Source: an uncultured beta proteobacterium (GTDB taxonomy: Bacteria > Pseudomonadota > Gammaproteobacteria > Burkholderiales > Burkholderiaceae_C). Taken from it: 40,549 nucleotides of DNA. Positions 8,612-19,400 of this stretch are shown in pieces. Every line of letters begins with the position of its first letter. The stretch's first letter is position 1. The notes under the pieces are model-generated. The model was not told the origin of the DNA, did not search any database, and saw only the letters and a program-made list of their open reading frames with translations. The stretch is from the NCBI GenBank assembly GCA_903853895.1, contig CAINUX010000095.1:1-40549 (forward strand), read 5' to 3'. The translations under genes were made by a program, and so were the position numbers.

Positions 8612-10297
8612 ATGCACTTCAATCTAAACGCCCAGCGCCCAGCCCTTTCACCATTGCTTCGCGGCGCCGCCACAGCTGCCTGCTTGCTGGCCGGAGTGTG
8701 GGTATCGCCACAGGTTTGGGCCGAAGAAACCCCCGCCACCGTCCGCGCGGCTTCCAGCGCACAGATCGACACCGGCGCCGTGCCGGAACTGAGACAAACC
8801 AGCAGCCTGGCCGCAGGCTGGCAGCGTGGCGCTTTCATGGAGGTGTTTGTACGCGCCTACCAGGACAGCAATGGCGACGGCGTTGGCGACCTCAAGGGCC
8901 TGACGCAGCAGCTCGACTATTTGCAGGACCTGGGCATCAAGGGCATATGGTTGATGCCCATCACCACCAGCGCCGATGGTGACCATGGCTATGCCACCAC
9001 CGACTTTCGCGCCATCGACCCGGCCTACGGCACGCTGGATGACTTTGACGAGCTGCTGCGCCAGGCGCATGCGCGGGGCATTGGCGTGGTCATGGACTAC
9101 GTGATCAACCACAGTGCCCGCCAGCACGCGATGTTTGCCAGCGCGCTGCAAGGGCCGACCAGCCCGTTTTATGACTGGTTTGTGTGGGAGAAAGAGCAAC
9201 CCAAGGGTTGGGACATCTGGGGCAAAAACCCTTGGACCGTGACGCCGCAAGGCAGCTACTTTGGCACCTTTGGCCCGCACATGCCCGATTTCAACTTCAA
9301 GAACCCTGCTGTGCTGGCCTACCACCAGAGCAGTCTGCGTTTCTGGCTGAACCGCGGGCTCGACGGCTACCGGCTGGACGCCGTGCCGCACCTGGTGGAG
9401 AACAACGCCAAAGACTGGAACGATCAGCCCGAGAGCCGCGCTCTGACGGGTGAATTGAGCCAGCTGATCATGGCCTACCCCCAGCGCCATGTGGTGTGCG
9501 AGGCTACCGCCAATCCGAAGCTCTATGCCATGCCCCACATTTGTGGCAGCGCCTTTGCGTTCGGGCTGGAGCGCAACATCGTCAACGCCGCCAAGGGTGA
9601 CAAGAAGGCCATCCGAGCGGTGGCGGATTACTTTGTGTCCGCACCGCAGACCATGGCCACTTTCGTCGCCAACCACGACATGTTTGCCGGCGCCCGTCTG
9701 TGGGACCAAGTGCGCGGCAACCAGGCGCGTTACAAGCTGGCCGCGGCGTCGTATCTGCTGCAGCCCGGCACGCCCTTCATCTACTACGGTGAAGAAATCG
9801 GCATGGCCGGCGTCCCCAAGCTGGCTGGTGATGAACCGCTTCGCGCACCCATGAGCTGGACGTCTGAACCACGCGGCGCCGGGTTCACCACCGGCCAAGC
9901 CTTCAGGCCCGTGTCGCCCAACGCGGCGCGCTACAACGTGGCGGCGCAGCTGGCCGACCCCCAGTCGCTGCTGTCGTTCTACAAGGGCATGCTGAATCTG
10001 CGCAACACCCTGCCGTCATTGGCCAGTGGCAGCTATGACGCCCCGCAGGTGCAGGGCAGGGTGATGGCCTACCGGCGCACGCTGGGCGCAGAGACCACTC
10101 TGGTGGTCATCAACTACGGCACCAAGCCCGGCAGGATCACGCCGCAGACCTTGCCACCGCGTGCGGTGCTGGCACAGGCCTATCCCGTACAGACCGGACC
10201 CGGTCCACGGTCTCGTGTTGCAGATGCCCGCGGGCGTGTCCAACTGGTAGTTCCAGCCCAGTCGGTGCGGGTCTACACCGTACGGGCCGGGGCTTAA
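8612..10297 (+). CDS. Secreted GH13 alpha-amylase family enzyme
   Basis: 561 residues. A signal peptide (hydrophobic 'GAATAACLLAGVWV', likely cut after 'QVWA' near residue 37) precedes a GH13 barrel opening with 'MEVFVRAYQDSNGDGVGDLKGL'-type sequence. Conserved sites: 'DYVINHS'; nucleophile Asp256 in 'GYRLDAVPH'; acid/base Glu297 in 'VVCEATA'; Asp356 in 'VANHDMF'. The late 'QPGTPFIYYGEEIGM' is typical. The opening 'SNGDGVGDL' motif is shared with oligo-1,6-glucosidases, amylosucrases and cyclomaltodextrinases, so the exact bond specificity is open, but export suggests it works on extracellular maltodextrins. It pairs with the divergent pullulanase and the downstream GH31 enzyme. The ribosome site before the ATG is weak. 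Confidence 0.88.
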   Translation: MHFNLNAQRPALSPLLRGAATAACLLAGVWVSPQVWAEETPATVRAASSAQIDTGAVPELRQTSSLAAGWQRGAFMEVFVRAYQDSNGDGVGDLKGLTQQLDYLQDLGIKGIWLMPITTSADGDHGYATTDFRAIDPAYGTLDDFDELLRQAHARGIGVVMDYVINHSARQHAMFASALQGPTSPFYDWFVWEKEQPKGWDIWGKNPWTVTPQGSYFGTFGPHMPDFNFKNPAVLAYHQSSLRFWLNRGLDGYRLDAVPHLVENNAKDWNDQPESRALTGELSQLIMAYPQRHVVCEATANPKLYAMPHICGSAFAFGLERNIVNAAKGDKKAIRAVADYFVSAPQTMATFVANHDMFAGARLWDQVRGNQARYKLAAASYLLQPGTPFIYYGEEIGMAGVPKLAGDEPLRAPMSWTSEPRGAGFTTGQAFRPVSPNAARYNVAAQLADPQSLLSFYKGMLNLRNTLPSLASGSYDAPQVQGRVMAYRRTLGAETTLVVINYGTKPGRITPQTLPPRAVLAQAYPVQTGPGPRSRVADARGRVQLVVPAQSVRVYTVRAGA

Positions 10298-10319
10298 CTT
10301 CCGTGTCGCTCAGTTCTTT

Positions 10320-10491
10320 GTGGCGCACGAAGGACTGCGCGCGGCGGGCGACGTGGCAGGCGTTCTCCGGCTCGCTTCGCGGGCGACCCTGTTTGGGTTG
10401 CCGCCGTTGTCGCGTGAACGCGGTTGTTGGTTCGCCTGCTCTGTGGCAACCGCAAGTGCGGCCTGCGCCCGCCCGCCACGCCACCCGCCTT
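10320..10491 (+). repeat. Dispersed 173 bp repeat, copy B
   Basis: Second copy of the element at 4076-4248, same orientation, 172 bp, starting 22 bp after the amylase stop. The left block (GCGCGCGGCGGGCGACGTGG) and the right block (CTGTGGCAACCGCAAGTGCG and onward) are identical to copy A, while the centre differs at many positions. It fills most of the 252 bp gap between the amylase and GH31 genes. Confidence 0.85.
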
Positions 10492-10549
10492 TTTCATACC
10501 ACGCACCGACCCTGCCAACCCGCCACGCCTGAACTGTTAACACCCCACC

Positions 10550-12916
10550 ATGTACTTCAACAAAATCCGCCACCCCTCCAATTTCAGCTTCGCGAACGCG
10601 CACACCAACGGCGCGCTCACCATCGGCGCCAAACCGGTGCAGGCCAGCGTGCGCGATCTGGGTGAAGACGTGTTCCATGTCGAACTACGCGATGCCAATC
10701 GCTGGCCGTTGGATGCGCGCGTGTTGCCGCTGCATGACGATGCTTTTGCTGGCACCGATTCGCGTTACCAACTGGCGATCACCGACAGCGGCAATCTGGC
10801 CTTGAACGGCGCCGGCGGCGGGGCAATTTTGTCGGGCATTGATGGCGCCTGCCTGGGCGCCTGCGGCAGCGCCTGGCTGGTGCAGTTTGCGCGCAATGCC
10901 GAGATGCGCTTCTTTGGCCAGGGCGAAAAAGTGACCGGCCTGGAGAAGACCGGCAAGCGTACCAAGTTCTGGAACGCCGACGTCTGGGCCGACCACGCCA
11001 TGCACACGATTGAGAACGGCCAGGCCGATCCGCAATACGCCGCGGTGCCCTACCTGTTGGTGCGCCAGGGCCAGCAGTGGGTGGGCATTCTGGTGGACCA
11101 CCCCGGCGCAGTGTTCATGGACACCGGCTCCAACTGGTTCTTCTTTGGCAAGGACGACCAGAACGCACCGCCCGCATTCTGGTTTGGTGCCGATGAAGGC
11201 GTGCCCGCGTTCTATGTGATTGCCGGTGACAGCGTGGCGTCCGTCACGCAGCGCCTGCAGCGCCTGGTGGGCACCACGCCGCTGCCACCGCTGTGGTCGC
11301 TGGGGCACCACCAAAGCCGCTGGGGCTATGCCGGCACAGAGCACCTTCAGCAGCTGGACGCCGCGTTTACCCAGCATGCCTTTCCCAACGATGGCCTGTG
11401 GCTGGACATTGACTACATGGAGCGCTTCAAGGTCTTCACCACCAGCACCGAGCACTTTGGTGACCTGGCCCACGATCTGAAACAGTTGCAGGCCAATGGC
11501 CGGCGCATCGTGCCCATTCTGGACCCTGGCGTGAAGGTGGAAGCCGGCTATGAGGTGGCCGCCAGCGGCCAGACCGTTGACATTTTTTGCCACAACCCTG
11601 AAGGACAGCCTTATGTGGGTTTTGTGTGGCCCGGGCGCACCTGGTTTCCCGACTACTCGCTGCCCGAGGGGCGCGACTGGTGGGCCACCTACTGCAAGGC
11701 GTTCCGAGAAACCGGCTTTGATGGCGCCTGGCTGGACATGAACGACCCCAGCACCGGTGCGGCAGAGCTCGACGACATGCTGTTCCAGCGTGGCCAGTGG
11801 CCGCACTGGACTTACCACAACCAGTACGGCACCGGCATGGCACAGGCCACGCGCGACGGCTTTTTGGCGGCACGTCCCGACGAGCGGCCCTTTCTGCTGG
11901 CCCGCAGTGCCTACACCGGCTCCAGCCGCTTCACGGCGGTGTGGACCGGCGACAACTTCAGCAGCTGGCACCACCTGCGCACCAGCATCCACTGCAGTCT
12001 GAACCTGGCGCTCTCCGGCATTCCATTCAACGGCCCGGATGTGCCCGGCTTTGGCGGCCACGCCGACAAGGAGCTGGCCGTTGGCTGGTACAAGGCGGGC
12101 TGCCTGTTCCCCTTCATGCGCAACCATGCCAGCGCGGGCACGGCCGAGCAGGAGCCCTGGGTGTTTGGCGACCAGGCACTGGACACCATCCGCCACCACG
12201 TGCGCTTGCGCTACAAGCTGCTGCCGTATTTGTACCAATTGTGGAACGACCAGGAGCAGACGGGCGCGGCCGTCATGCGCCCGCTGTTTTACGATTTTCC
12301 CAACGCCGATGGCATGGAGCTGGACCGCGTGGACGACCAGTTCCTGATCGGCCCGGCCATCCTGCAGGCACCCATCGTTCAGCAAGGCCAGCAGACACGC
12401 CTGGTCACGCTGCCGGGCCAGGGCCGCTGGATGGATGTCAACACAGGGCAGTTTCTGGCCGGCGGGCGCACCATCCATGTGAGCAGCACCCCGGACAGCA
12501 CGCCGATTTACCTGCGTGAGGGCAGCCTGTTGCCCATGCAGGTGGGCGTGCGCACCAGCGCTGCCAACGACCTGGCGGACATTGAGCTGCACGTGATTCT
12601 GGGCGCAGGCTGCGATGACGCCGCGACGCTGGACTATGTTGCCGATGACGGGCTCACATATGGTTACCAGCGCGGCGAACGCAGCGTCTACCGCCTGCAG
12701 GCACAGCGGGTGGGCGCGGAGCTGACACTGAGCGTGGAGGTGCTGCAAGCGGGCTGGAAGCCCCTGCGTCTGCGGGTCCTGGGCTATGGTGGCGCGACCA
12801 GTCTGCAGCTGAACGTGGGCGCAAAGATGACAACCCGCATGGAACTGTCGCCCATGACCTGGCGCTTCAGCGGGGGGGCACTGGCCGCGGCCGCCAGCGC
12901 ATTGATTGAGGTTTAG
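10550..12916 (+). CDS. GH31 family alpha-glucosidase
   Basis: 788 residues without a signal peptide or membrane segment, so probably cytoplasmic. N-terminal beta domain (about 1-230), then a GH31 barrel with 'LPPLWSLGHHQSRWGY', 'DGLWLDIDYM', nucleophile Asp396 in 'AWLDMNDPS', and acid/base Asp468 in 'WTGDNFSSW'. 'SGIPFNGPDVPGFGG' and 'RNHASAGTAEQEPW' are further family signatures. C-terminal beta domains carry 'STPIYLREGSLLP'. GH31 enzymes of this type release glucose from the non-reducing ends of malto-oligosaccharides. It would complete the degradation begun by the exported pullulanase and amylase; a sugar uptake system is not in the window. The start at 10550 lacks an obvious ribosome site. 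Confidence 0.9.
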   Translation: MYFNKIRHPSNFSFANAHTNGALTIGAKPVQASVRDLGEDVFHVELRDANRWPLDARVLPLHDDAFAGTDSRYQLAITDSGNLALNGAGGGAILSGIDGACLGACGSAWLVQFARNAEMRFFGQGEKVTGLEKTGKRTKFWNADVWADHAMHTIENGQADPQYAAVPYLLVRQGQQWVGILVDHPGAVFMDTGSNWFFFGKDDQNAPPAFWFGADEGVPAFYVIAGDSVASVTQRLQRLVGTTPLPPLWSLGHHQSRWGYAGTEHLQQLDAAFTQHAFPNDGLWLDIDYMERFKVFTTSTEHFGDLAHDLKQLQANGRRIVPILDPGVKVEAGYEVAASGQTVDIFCHNPEGQPYVGFVWPGRTWFPDYSLPEGRDWWATYCKAFRETGFDGAWLDMNDPSTGAAELDDMLFQRGQWPHWTYHNQYGTGMAQATRDGFLAARPDERPFLLARSAYTGSSRFTAVWTGDNFSSWHHLRTSIHCSLNLALSGIPFNGPDVPGFGGHADKELAVGWYKAGCLFPFMRNHASAGTAEQEPWVFGDQALDTIRHHVRLRYKLLPYLYQLWNDQEQTGAAVMRPLFYDFPNADGMELDRVDDQFLIGPAILQAPIVQQGQQTRLVTLPGQGRWMDVNTGQFLAGGRTIHVSSTPDSTPIYLREGSLLPMQVGVRTSAANDLADIELHVILGAGCDDAATLDYVADDGLTYGYQRGERSVYRLQAQRVGAELTLSVEVLQAGWKPLRLRVLGYGGATSLQLNVGAKMTTRMELSPMTWRFSGGALAAAASALIEV

Positions 12917-12944
12917 GGCACAGGGCGAATTTACATACTGTTAC

Positions 12945-12968
12945 GTGACCTGCGTCACAGACAGGTCA
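12945..12968. promoter_or_regulatory. Overlapping inverted repeats after the GH31 gene
   Basis: TGACCTG (12946-12952) and CAGGTCA (12962-12968) form a perfect 7 bp inverted repeat. GTGAC (12945-12949) and GTCAC (12954-12958) form a second, overlapping palindrome. It lies 29 bp after the GH31 stop and 70 bp before the next gene. No T-run, so an operator is as likely as a terminator. Confidence 0.35.
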
Positions 12969-13037
12969 TGCAGACCCCGCACAATCTCTATGGGTGCACA
13001 ATGAATGCCTGTGTTGCCGAACAGAAGAAACGTTGCT

Positions 13038-13352
13038 ATGGGTATCAGAGACAGTATTTGGTCGGTTTTGGGGAGGGACACGTCAAATGGGGCAGACGTA
13101 GTGCTGGAGCGCGTGCGCACAGCCATGCTTTTGGCGTTGGAACAGTATGGCGACGAGAAGCATGTGCGGCTTGACATGAAAATCAGTAGCGCCCGGGAAA
13201 TTTCTGAGCTCTGGTATCTGCGCCCTGAAATCATGCACCTGGTGGCGTCCGCGCAAGGCGAAGAGGTTGCCCGCGCGTGCGTGGCCAAGATTACGGCACT
13301 GTTCGGCAAGCACCAGTTGGGTGGCAAGTCGTCGCGGTTTGGCGGTCTCTAA
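13038..13352 (+). CDS. Small hypothetical protein
   Basis: 104 residues, no family recognised. The sequence is mixed alpha-like with 'GDEKHVRLDMKISSAREISELWYLRPEIM'-type content (acidic and basic residues alternate), then 'ASAQGEEVARACVAKITALF', which looks like a genuine soluble helical protein. The frame is open 11 codons further upstream (13005), but the ATG at 13038 has a purine-rich GAAGAAA 7 bases before it and starts 'MGIRDSIWSVLGRD'. It is followed 20 bp later by the MOSC gene on the same strand, so they may be co-transcribed. Function unknown. Confidence 0.6.
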   Translation: MGIRDSIWSVLGRDTSNGADVVLERVRTAMLLALEQYGDEKHVRLDMKISSAREISELWYLRPEIMHLVASAQGEEVARACVAKITALFGKHQLGGKSSRFGGL

Positions 13353-13372
13353 AATCTCGCACCTGTATTGCC

Positions 13373-13915
13373 ATGCCACCGTGTGTCGTCTGCGTTAGTC
13401 TCGCGCCAACGCACACCTTCTCGAAAGCGTGCGTCTCCCACATAACCCTGCTCGAAGGCCTTGGCGTTCAGGGCGATGCGCACAATGGCATGACCGTCAA
13501 ACACCGTTCGCGCGTTGCCCAAGACCCCAAGCAACCCAACCTGCGGCAGGTTCACCTGTTGCAAGCGGAGTTGTTTGACGAGTTGGAGACCAAGGGGTTC
13601 GACATCGCGCCGGGCCAGTTGGGCGAAAACATCACAACCTCGGGGCTGGATTTGCTGGAGCTTCCGCTGGACACGGAACTGCAAATAGGTGCTTCGGCCG
13701 TTGTCAGGATCACCGGGCTGCGCAATCCCTGCGCGCAACTGGATCAGTTTGCCCCTGGGTTGATGGCAGCTGTGCTGGATCGTGCTACGGACGGCACATT
13801 CATCCGCAAGGCGGGCATCATGGCGGTGGTCCTTGCTGGTGGTGTCGTGTGCCCCGGAGACCCTATTGTGGTCAAGATGCCGGTTGGTCCACACCGGGCA
13901 CTTGAGCGGGTGTAG
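13373..13915 (+). CDS. MOSC domain-containing protein
   Basis: 180 residues, essentially a single MOSC (molybdenum cofactor sulfurase C-terminal) domain. Visible marks: an N-terminal 'VSLAPTHTFSK', 'GVQGDAHNGMTVKHRSRV', 'NLRQVHLL', 'GQLGENITTSGLDLLELP', the conserved Cys120 in 'GLRNPCAQLDQF', 'GLMAAVLDR', 'RKAGIMAVVLAGG' and 'PGDPIVV'. MOSC proteins bind or transfer molybdenum-cofactor-linked sulfur; the physiological partner of stand-alone forms such as YiiM relatives is usually a reductase for N-hydroxylated compounds. The frame is open further upstream (13277), but that would overlap the previous gene by 76 bp and family similarity starts at about 13373. Confidence 0.85.
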   Translation: MPPCVVCVSLAPTHTFSKACVSHITLLEGLGVQGDAHNGMTVKHRSRVAQDPKQPNLRQVHLLQAELFDELETKGFDIAPGQLGENITTSGLDLLELPLDTELQIGASAVVRITGLRNPCAQLDQFAPGLMAAVLDRATDGTFIRKAGIMAVVLAGGVVCPGDPIVVKMPVGPHRALERV

Positions 13916-13997
13916 TCCGGAATCATGCTGTCGCTTCAAAGCCGCATGCCAATTCTGCAGTTCGATCCAGAGAATCGACGATACAGCGTGGGGCGTC

Positions 13998-14132
13998 TTA
14001 CGGATGGTCCCAATCTCCTTTGTGCAACAGCGAACCCGCAAACGGCCCAATGTGCTCCAAGGCATGAAGGTGGTGATGGCTGGTTAGGGTGTCCCAGGCA
14101 TCCCGCAAGGCTGTGAAAATTGAGTTGATCAT
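13998..14132 (-). CDS. Candidate small protein, 44 residues, His-rich
   Basis: Open frame starting 'MINSIFTALRDAWDTL' and ending 'HKGDWDHP'. GGAG sits 4 bases before the ATG (14137-14140), and a promoter-like TTGCAT / TATAAA pair lies just upstream. It contains six His, including 'SHHHLH' (residues 18-23). Third codon positions are about 65% G+C, as in neighbouring genes. No family recognised. It occupies an otherwise empty 414 bp gap. It could also be a truncated remnant of a longer gene; there is no evidence of expression. Confidence 0.4.
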   Translation of the reverse strand: MINSIFTALRDAWDTLTSHHHLHALEHIGPFAGSLLHKGDWDHP

Positions 14133-14150
14133 GTTGCTCCTCTAAAACTT

Positions 14151-14177
14151 TTTATATTGTTTAGCTAGTTTATGCAA
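14151..14177 (-). promoter_or_regulatory. Possible promoter of the 44-residue ORF
   Basis: On the minus strand TTGCAT (14177-14172) is followed after 15 bp by TATAAA (14156-14151). The spacing is two bases shorter than ideal. The predicted start point near 14144 gives a leader of only about 12 bases, which still includes the GGAG. Confidence 0.3.
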
Positions 14178-14329
14178 GAGTCTGACAGAAGTCAAATCTT
14201 GTCGGGGATAGGTAACGTTTTGGTACCACACTGCATTGGTCAGCCAAAGAGAAACCCAGAGCGGGGCGCTGAGTGCAGTAGTTGGCAAGCCTACGATGAC
14301 CTTTTCATGGCTGATCAGAAGGGCGCTAG

Positions 14330-14602
14330 ATGACACTTCACGACGACGCCGATTTTGCGACGGTCACCGTAAAGTTTCCAACGATCGCCAACAAGATCCG
14401 AATCTTTTGGGGCAATCCCGAGTTTGTGAGTCTGATGTTTGAACTGCAACGGGATATCAGCGACCGGCCGCGCTCCGGGTTCCCATCTGATGAACTGATG
14501 TCGTTGCAGAGTCTAGAAAATTTACACGACCTTGAGTTTCCCCACTTGAAGCGCGAGATTCAGAGTTTCTGGCCGGGCGAGTTCGTTGCTCTGGTCTTTT
14601 AA
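14330..14602 (+). CDS. Small hypothetical protein
   Basis: 90 residues, no family recognised. It opens with 'MTLHDDADFATVTVKFPTI' and has a soluble, mixed composition with 'NPEFVSLMFELQRDI' and a C-terminal 'FWPGEFVALVF'. No signal peptide or membrane helix. A GAAGGG stretch lies about 10 bases before the ATG. It stands alone between the empty 13.9-14.3 kb region and the tRNA-Gly gene on the opposite strand. The coding call rests on composition and the ribosome site only. Confidence 0.5.
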   Translation: MTLHDDADFATVTVKFPTIANKIRIFWGNPEFVSLMFELQRDISDRPRSGFPSDELMSLQSLENLHDLEFPHLKREIQSFWPGEFVALVF

Positions 14603-14622
14603 ATCAACGAGTTGGAGAGACG

Positions 14623-14696
14623 TGGAGCGGGTGATGGGAATCGAACCCACGTTATTTGCTTGGGAAGCAAGAGTCCTGCCATTGAACGACACCCGC
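14623..14696 (-). tRNA. tRNA-Gly (anticodon CCC)
   Basis: On the minus strand the acceptor GCGGGTG (14696-14690) pairs with CACCCGC (14633-14627), followed by discriminator T and an encoded CCA (14625-14623). The anticodon loop is TTCCCAA with CCC at 14664-14662. The T arm contains GTGGGTTCGATTCCCAT. Length is 74 nt with CCA, as expected for tRNA-Gly. The CCC anticodon reads GGG codons. No integrase gene or duplicated tRNA end is seen nearby. Confidence 0.97.
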
Positions 14697-14719
14697 ACAG
14701 CAGAAAAATTATAGAGCCC

Positions 14720-14953
14720 CTATTTGCGCAGTGGGGAGTCTTTGGCGATGCCCCAAGACGAATCTGACGACAGCGGTTTGGAGGACTTGGATTGCGCTGC
14801 TTCCTGGGCTTGCTCCAGCGCTGGGGAGTACACCGGCCCTTGCGCGGCCATCCACAGCGCCAAGCCGACGCCGCCGATCAACAGCGCCGCGCCCACGAGC
14901 AGCTTCACCACCGTGACCCAAACCTTGGGTTCTTTATCGCCCTCTTGCTTCAT
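14720..14953 (-). CDS. Small single-pass membrane protein, hypothetical
   Basis: 77 residues. A charged N-terminus (MKQEGDKEPK) is followed by one hydrophobic helix, about residues 12-36, rich in Val, Leu, Gly and Ala. The Ser/Lys/Gln-rich C-terminal tail probably projects into the periplasm, by the positive-inside rule and the charge pattern. AGGAG lies 5 bases before the ATG at 14953. It is upstream of tRNA-Gly and downstream of gabD on the same strand. No known function. Confidence 0.65.
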   Translation of the reverse strand: MKQEGDKEPKVWVTVVKLLVGAALLIGGVGLALWMAAQGPVYSPALEQAQEAAQSKSSKPLSSDSSWGIAKDSPLRK

Positions 14954-15025
14954 TGCATCTCCTGCCTGTTCGTATTTATAGGCACCGGCGCGAACATTTG
15001 CGAATCGCCCAGCTGCACAAAATCA

Positions 15026-16516
15026 TCACTTCAGAATATCCCCAATGCAGAGGTACTTGATCTCCACATAGTCATCCATGCCGAAGTGCGAGCCCTCACG
15101 GCCCAAGCCGGATTGCTTGACGCCACCAAAGGGCACGTGCTCAGTGGCCAGGATGCCGACGTTGATGCCCACCATACCGTACTCCAGCGCCTCCGCCACG
15201 CGGTAGATGCGGCCTATGTCGCGGCTGTAGAAGTAACTGGCCAGGCCAAATTCGGTTGCGTTGGCCGCGTCAATGGCTTCCTGCTCGTTGTCGAACTTGA
15301 ACACCGGCGCAAACGGGCCAAAGGTTTCCTCGCGGGCGCACAGCATGTCGGGCGTGGCATCGGCCACCACGGTGGGCTCGAAGAACTGGCCGGAACCCAT
15401 GGTAGTCAGGCGCTTGCCGCCCACCAGCACGCGGCCACCTTTAGCGGTGGCGTCGTCCACATGGCGTTGCACTTTTTCCAGCGCCGCCTCTTCAATCAGC
15501 GGGCCCTGGTTGACACCGTCTTCAAAGCCGTTACCGACCTTGGCGGTGCGCACTTTGGCGGCGAATTTTTCGACGAACTGGTCGTAGACACCGGCCTGCA
15601 CATAGAAGCGGTTGGTGCAGACGCAGGTCTGACCTGCGTTGCGGTATTTGCTGGCGAAGGCACCTTCGACGGCGCTGTCGATATCGGCATCGTCAAACAC
15701 GATAAAGGGCGCGTTGCCGCCCAGTTCCAGCGACAGCTTCTTGACCGTGGGCGCGCTTTGCGCCATCAGGATGCGGCCGACTTCGGTGGAACCGGTGAAG
15801 CTGATGTGGCGAACCACGTCGCTGGCGCACAGCACCTTGCCGATAGCGATGGAGTTGGCGCTGTCGGCGCTGAGCATGTTCAGCACACCGGCAGGGATGC
15901 CGGCGCGGATCGCCAGTTCTGCTGCAGCCAGCGCGGTCAGCGGGGTCAGCTCGGCCGGCTTGATGATGACGGTGCAGCCGGCGGCCAGGGCGGGCGCCAC
16001 CTTGCGGGTGATCATGGCCAGCGGAAAATTCCACGGCGTGATGGCCGCGCAGACGCCAATGGGCTGCTTCAAAACCATGAGGCGGCGGTTGTTGTCGAAC
16101 TGGGGCAGGGTCTCGCCATTGACACGCTTGGCCTCTTCGGCAAACCACTCGACGAAACTGGCAGCGTAGGCCACTTCGCCCTTGGCTTCGGCAAAGGGCT
16201 TGCCCTGCTCGGCGGTCATCAGACGGCCCAGGTCCTCCTGGTTCGCCATCAGCAGGTCAAACCATTTGCGCAGGATGATGCTGCGCTCCTTGGCGGTCTT
16301 GGCCTTCCATGGGCCCCAGGCTGCGTTGGCAGCGGCGATGGCTGCTTCTGCGTCGGCGGCACCCAGATTGGCGACGTCGGCCAGTTTCGCTCCAGTGGCA
16401 GGGTCCAGCACGTCAAAACGGTTGGCGCCGTTGAGCCACTGGCCGTTGACCAGGGCATCGGTTTTGAATAGGCTGGGGTCCTTGAGCAGGGCGAGGGGGC
16501 CGGTGGGGTTTTGCAT
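15026..16516 (-). CDS. gabD: NAD(P)-dependent succinate-semialdehyde dehydrogenase
   Basis: 496-residue aldehyde dehydrogenase of the GabD type. It oxidises succinate semialdehyde to succinate in 4-aminobutyrate and related degradation. Conserved sites: 'ITPWNFPLAMITRKVAPALAAG' region, general base Glu264 in 'ELGGNAPF', nucleophile Cys298 in 'NAGQTCVCTNR' and 'EETFGPFAPVF'. The C-terminal 'VPFGGVKQSGLGREGS' is typical of GabD. 'CVC' after the nucleophile is common in GabD proteins, where a nearby Cys can form a redox-sensitive disulfide. The open frame runs 59 codons further upstream, but those lack family similarity, so the ATG at 16516 is chosen. It is divergent from alaS. No gabT or gab regulator is in the window. 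Confidence 0.9.
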   Translation of the reverse strand: MQNPTGPLALLKDPSLFKTDALVNGQWLNGANRFDVLDPATGAKLADVANLGAADAEAAIAAANAAWGPWKAKTAKERSIILRKWFDLLMANQEDLGRLMTAEQGKPFAEAKGEVAYAASFVEWFAEEAKRVNGETLPQFDNNRRLMVLKQPIGVCAAITPWNFPLAMITRKVAPALAAGCTVIIKPAELTPLTALAAAELAIRAGIPAGVLNMLSADSANSIAIGKVLCASDVVRHISFTGSTEVGRILMAQSAPTVKKLSLELGGNAPFIVFDDADIDSAVEGAFASKYRNAGQTCVCTNRFYVQAGVYDQFVEKFAAKVRTAKVGNGFEDGVNQGPLIEEAALEKVQRHVDDATAKGGRVLVGGKRLTTMGSGQFFEPTVVADATPDMLCAREETFGPFAPVFKFDNEQEAIDAANATEFGLASYFYSRDIGRIYRVAEALEYGMVGINVGILATEHVPFGGVKQSGLGREGSHFGMDDYVEIKYLCIGDILK

Positions 16517-16706
16517 GGGGCACTCGTGGGGTTGTGGTTGGGGTCGACTGTAGCGAACTTTGGTCCTCGGGCGAATCACCTGCGTGCCAGGCAGGTTGCA
16601 GCTGCCCAGTCCTTTTGCCGGGCGATAATAGACGGTTGGCCCGCTGGCTTTGTGCAGTCTGGCCGAGAACGTCCCTTGTAGATTTCTGTCCAACGATCAA
16701 TCTGTC

Positions 16707-19331
<2,625 letters not shown>

Positions 19332-19347
19332 TGGAATAGCGAGAAAT

Positions 19348-19400
19348 GCTATCAAATAGATAGCTAAAAACGCTTATTCCACGAGGGCTAGGGCCTCATT
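19348..19400 (+). repeat. GCTATC-GATAGC repeat with terminator-like hairpins
   Basis: GCTATC (19348-19353) and GATAGC (19359-19364) form a perfect 6 bp stem with loop AAATA. After CGCTTATTCCACGAG comes a second short stem AGGgctaggGCCT followed by CATTTTT. It sits at the convergent 3' ends of alaS and the thioredoxin-like gene and overlaps the latter's stop codon. From memory this repeat is common in Comamonadaceae. Confidence 0.7.

Noticed and set aside
10303..10665. 120-codon frame and neighbours over repeat copy B (and similar frames at 3949-4450)
   Set aside because: They translate the dispersed repeat; both copies give similar Arg/Pro-rich nonsense in several frames.
10685..12748. 687-codon minus-strand open frame within the GH31 gene
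   Set aside because: Antisense shadow of a GH31 gene with intact catalytic residues.
14623..14696. tRNA-Gly as an integration site of a mobile element
   Set aside because: No integrase, no duplicated tRNA 3' end and no foreign-looking block nearby.
16596..16629. TTGCAG ... GATAAT as the alaS promoter
   Set aside because: Spacing is 22 bp, too long for a normal sigma-70 promoter; no better pair was found.
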